6,788 bases of DNA from an uncultured Treponema sp. (GTDB lineage: Bacteria; Spirochaetota; Spirochaetia; Treponematales; Treponemataceae), in NCBI GenBank assembly GCA_937923945.1, contig CALDWC010000158.1:1-6788 (forward strand), given 5' to 3'. The notes under the pieces were generated by a model that was not told where the DNA came from, did not search any database, and worked only from the letters and a program-made list of their open reading frames with translations. The position numbers and the translations under genes were made by a program. Of this stretch, positions 6,653-6,788 are shown one piece after another (the first letter of the stretch is position 1; each line of letters begins with the position of its first letter).

Positions 6653-6703
6653 TTAAGGAGGCACTGATTAATTCAATCGAGAATTAATCAGTGCCCACCT
6701 TTA
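6653..6703. repeat. Palindromic repeat, copy C
   Basis: GCACTGATTAATTC (6661-6674) and GAATTAATCAGTGC (6681-6694) are perfect reverse complements around the 6-base loop AATCGA. The stem is extended by G6660-C6695 and, past a small internal loop, by TTAAGG (6653-6658) with CCTTAA (6698-6703), giving 21 pairs in all. Each arm reads inward as a repeat head (TAAGGAGGCACTGATTAA and its mirror), so this looks like a complete two-ended element of about 51 bp. It lacks a U-tract, which argues against an intrinsic terminator. Confidence 0.75.
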
Positions 6704-6709
6704 AAATCT

Positions 6710-6764
6710 ATTGTTTCGCAAATGTTCAGAATCCACCTTATTATACTGAACATTGAGAAACAAT
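6710..6764. repeat. Second imperfect stem-loop
   Basis: ATTGTTTC (6710-6717) pairs with GAAACAAT (6757-6764), and AATGTTCAG (6721-6729) pairs with CTGAACATT (6746-6754). Between them lies a 3x2 internal loop, and the terminal loop is 16 bases (6730-6745). It begins 7 bp after palindrome C. No gene is associated with it in the window. It could be a structured RNA, a miniature mobile element end or an operator-like site. Confidence 0.6.
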
Positions 6765-6788
6765 AAGGAAACGCTGTTAAACGGCGTC
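6764..6788 (+). repeat. Repeat copy D, at the right edge
   Basis: This begins TAAGGAAACGCTGTTAAA and matches copy B (2428-2452) at 19 of 25 ungapped positions, including the final CGTC. It abuts the right arm of the preceding stem-loop and probably continues past the window edge. Confidence 0.45.

Noticed and set aside
1..6788. tRNA, rRNA or CRISPR array
   Set aside because: No cloverleaf-like sequence, rRNA segment or regularly spaced direct repeats were seen; the repeats present are few, divergent and irregularly spaced.

Overview
The window looks like chromosomal DNA of a treponeme-like spirochaete. This is inferred from the character of the FtsK and UppP proteins, the moderate GC of those genes and an intergenic space filled with short imperfect repeats. 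No rRNA or other marker gene is present to fix the species.

Layout. Positions 1-135 hold no gene I can support, but carry a short repeat copy (A) and a candidate promoter. Positions 136-2378 (+) are a tight three-gene operon: an ABC ATPase and two ABC-2 type membrane proteins, with junctions of 0 bp and a 1-bp overlap. Together they should form one exporter of unknown substrate. A fourth reading frame begins inside the end of the third gene and stops after 22 codons exactly where a second repeat copy (B) begins, so the operon may once have been longer. The operon is clearly more AT-rich than what follows (about 27-35% GC in lines counted by eye, against about 55% in a line of ftsK).

Positions 2431-2639 separate convergent transcription units. 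They contain the rest of the B hairpin and a short degenerate stretch reading like the GGEEF core of a diguanylate cyclase.

Positions 2640-6492 (-) are two housekeeping genes in the order uppP then ftsK, 31 bp apart, probably co-transcribed. UppP recycles the undecaprenyl lipid carrier for wall synthesis; FtsK pumps DNA at the division septum. This FtsK has a linker of nearly 400 residues that is extremely acidic in long stretches. A consensus TATAAT lies only 8 bp before the uppP start.

Positions 6493-6788 (296 bp) are non-coding: the uppP promoter, about 120 bp in which I see nothing, then a cluster of a long palindrome (C), a second stem-loop and a fourth repeat copy (D) running off the edge.

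I do not see a clear new multi-gene system. The most interesting signal is the repeat family (consensus near TAAGGARRYNCTGATTAA) that brackets the AT-rich ABC operon in inverted orientation and coincides with a broken gene.
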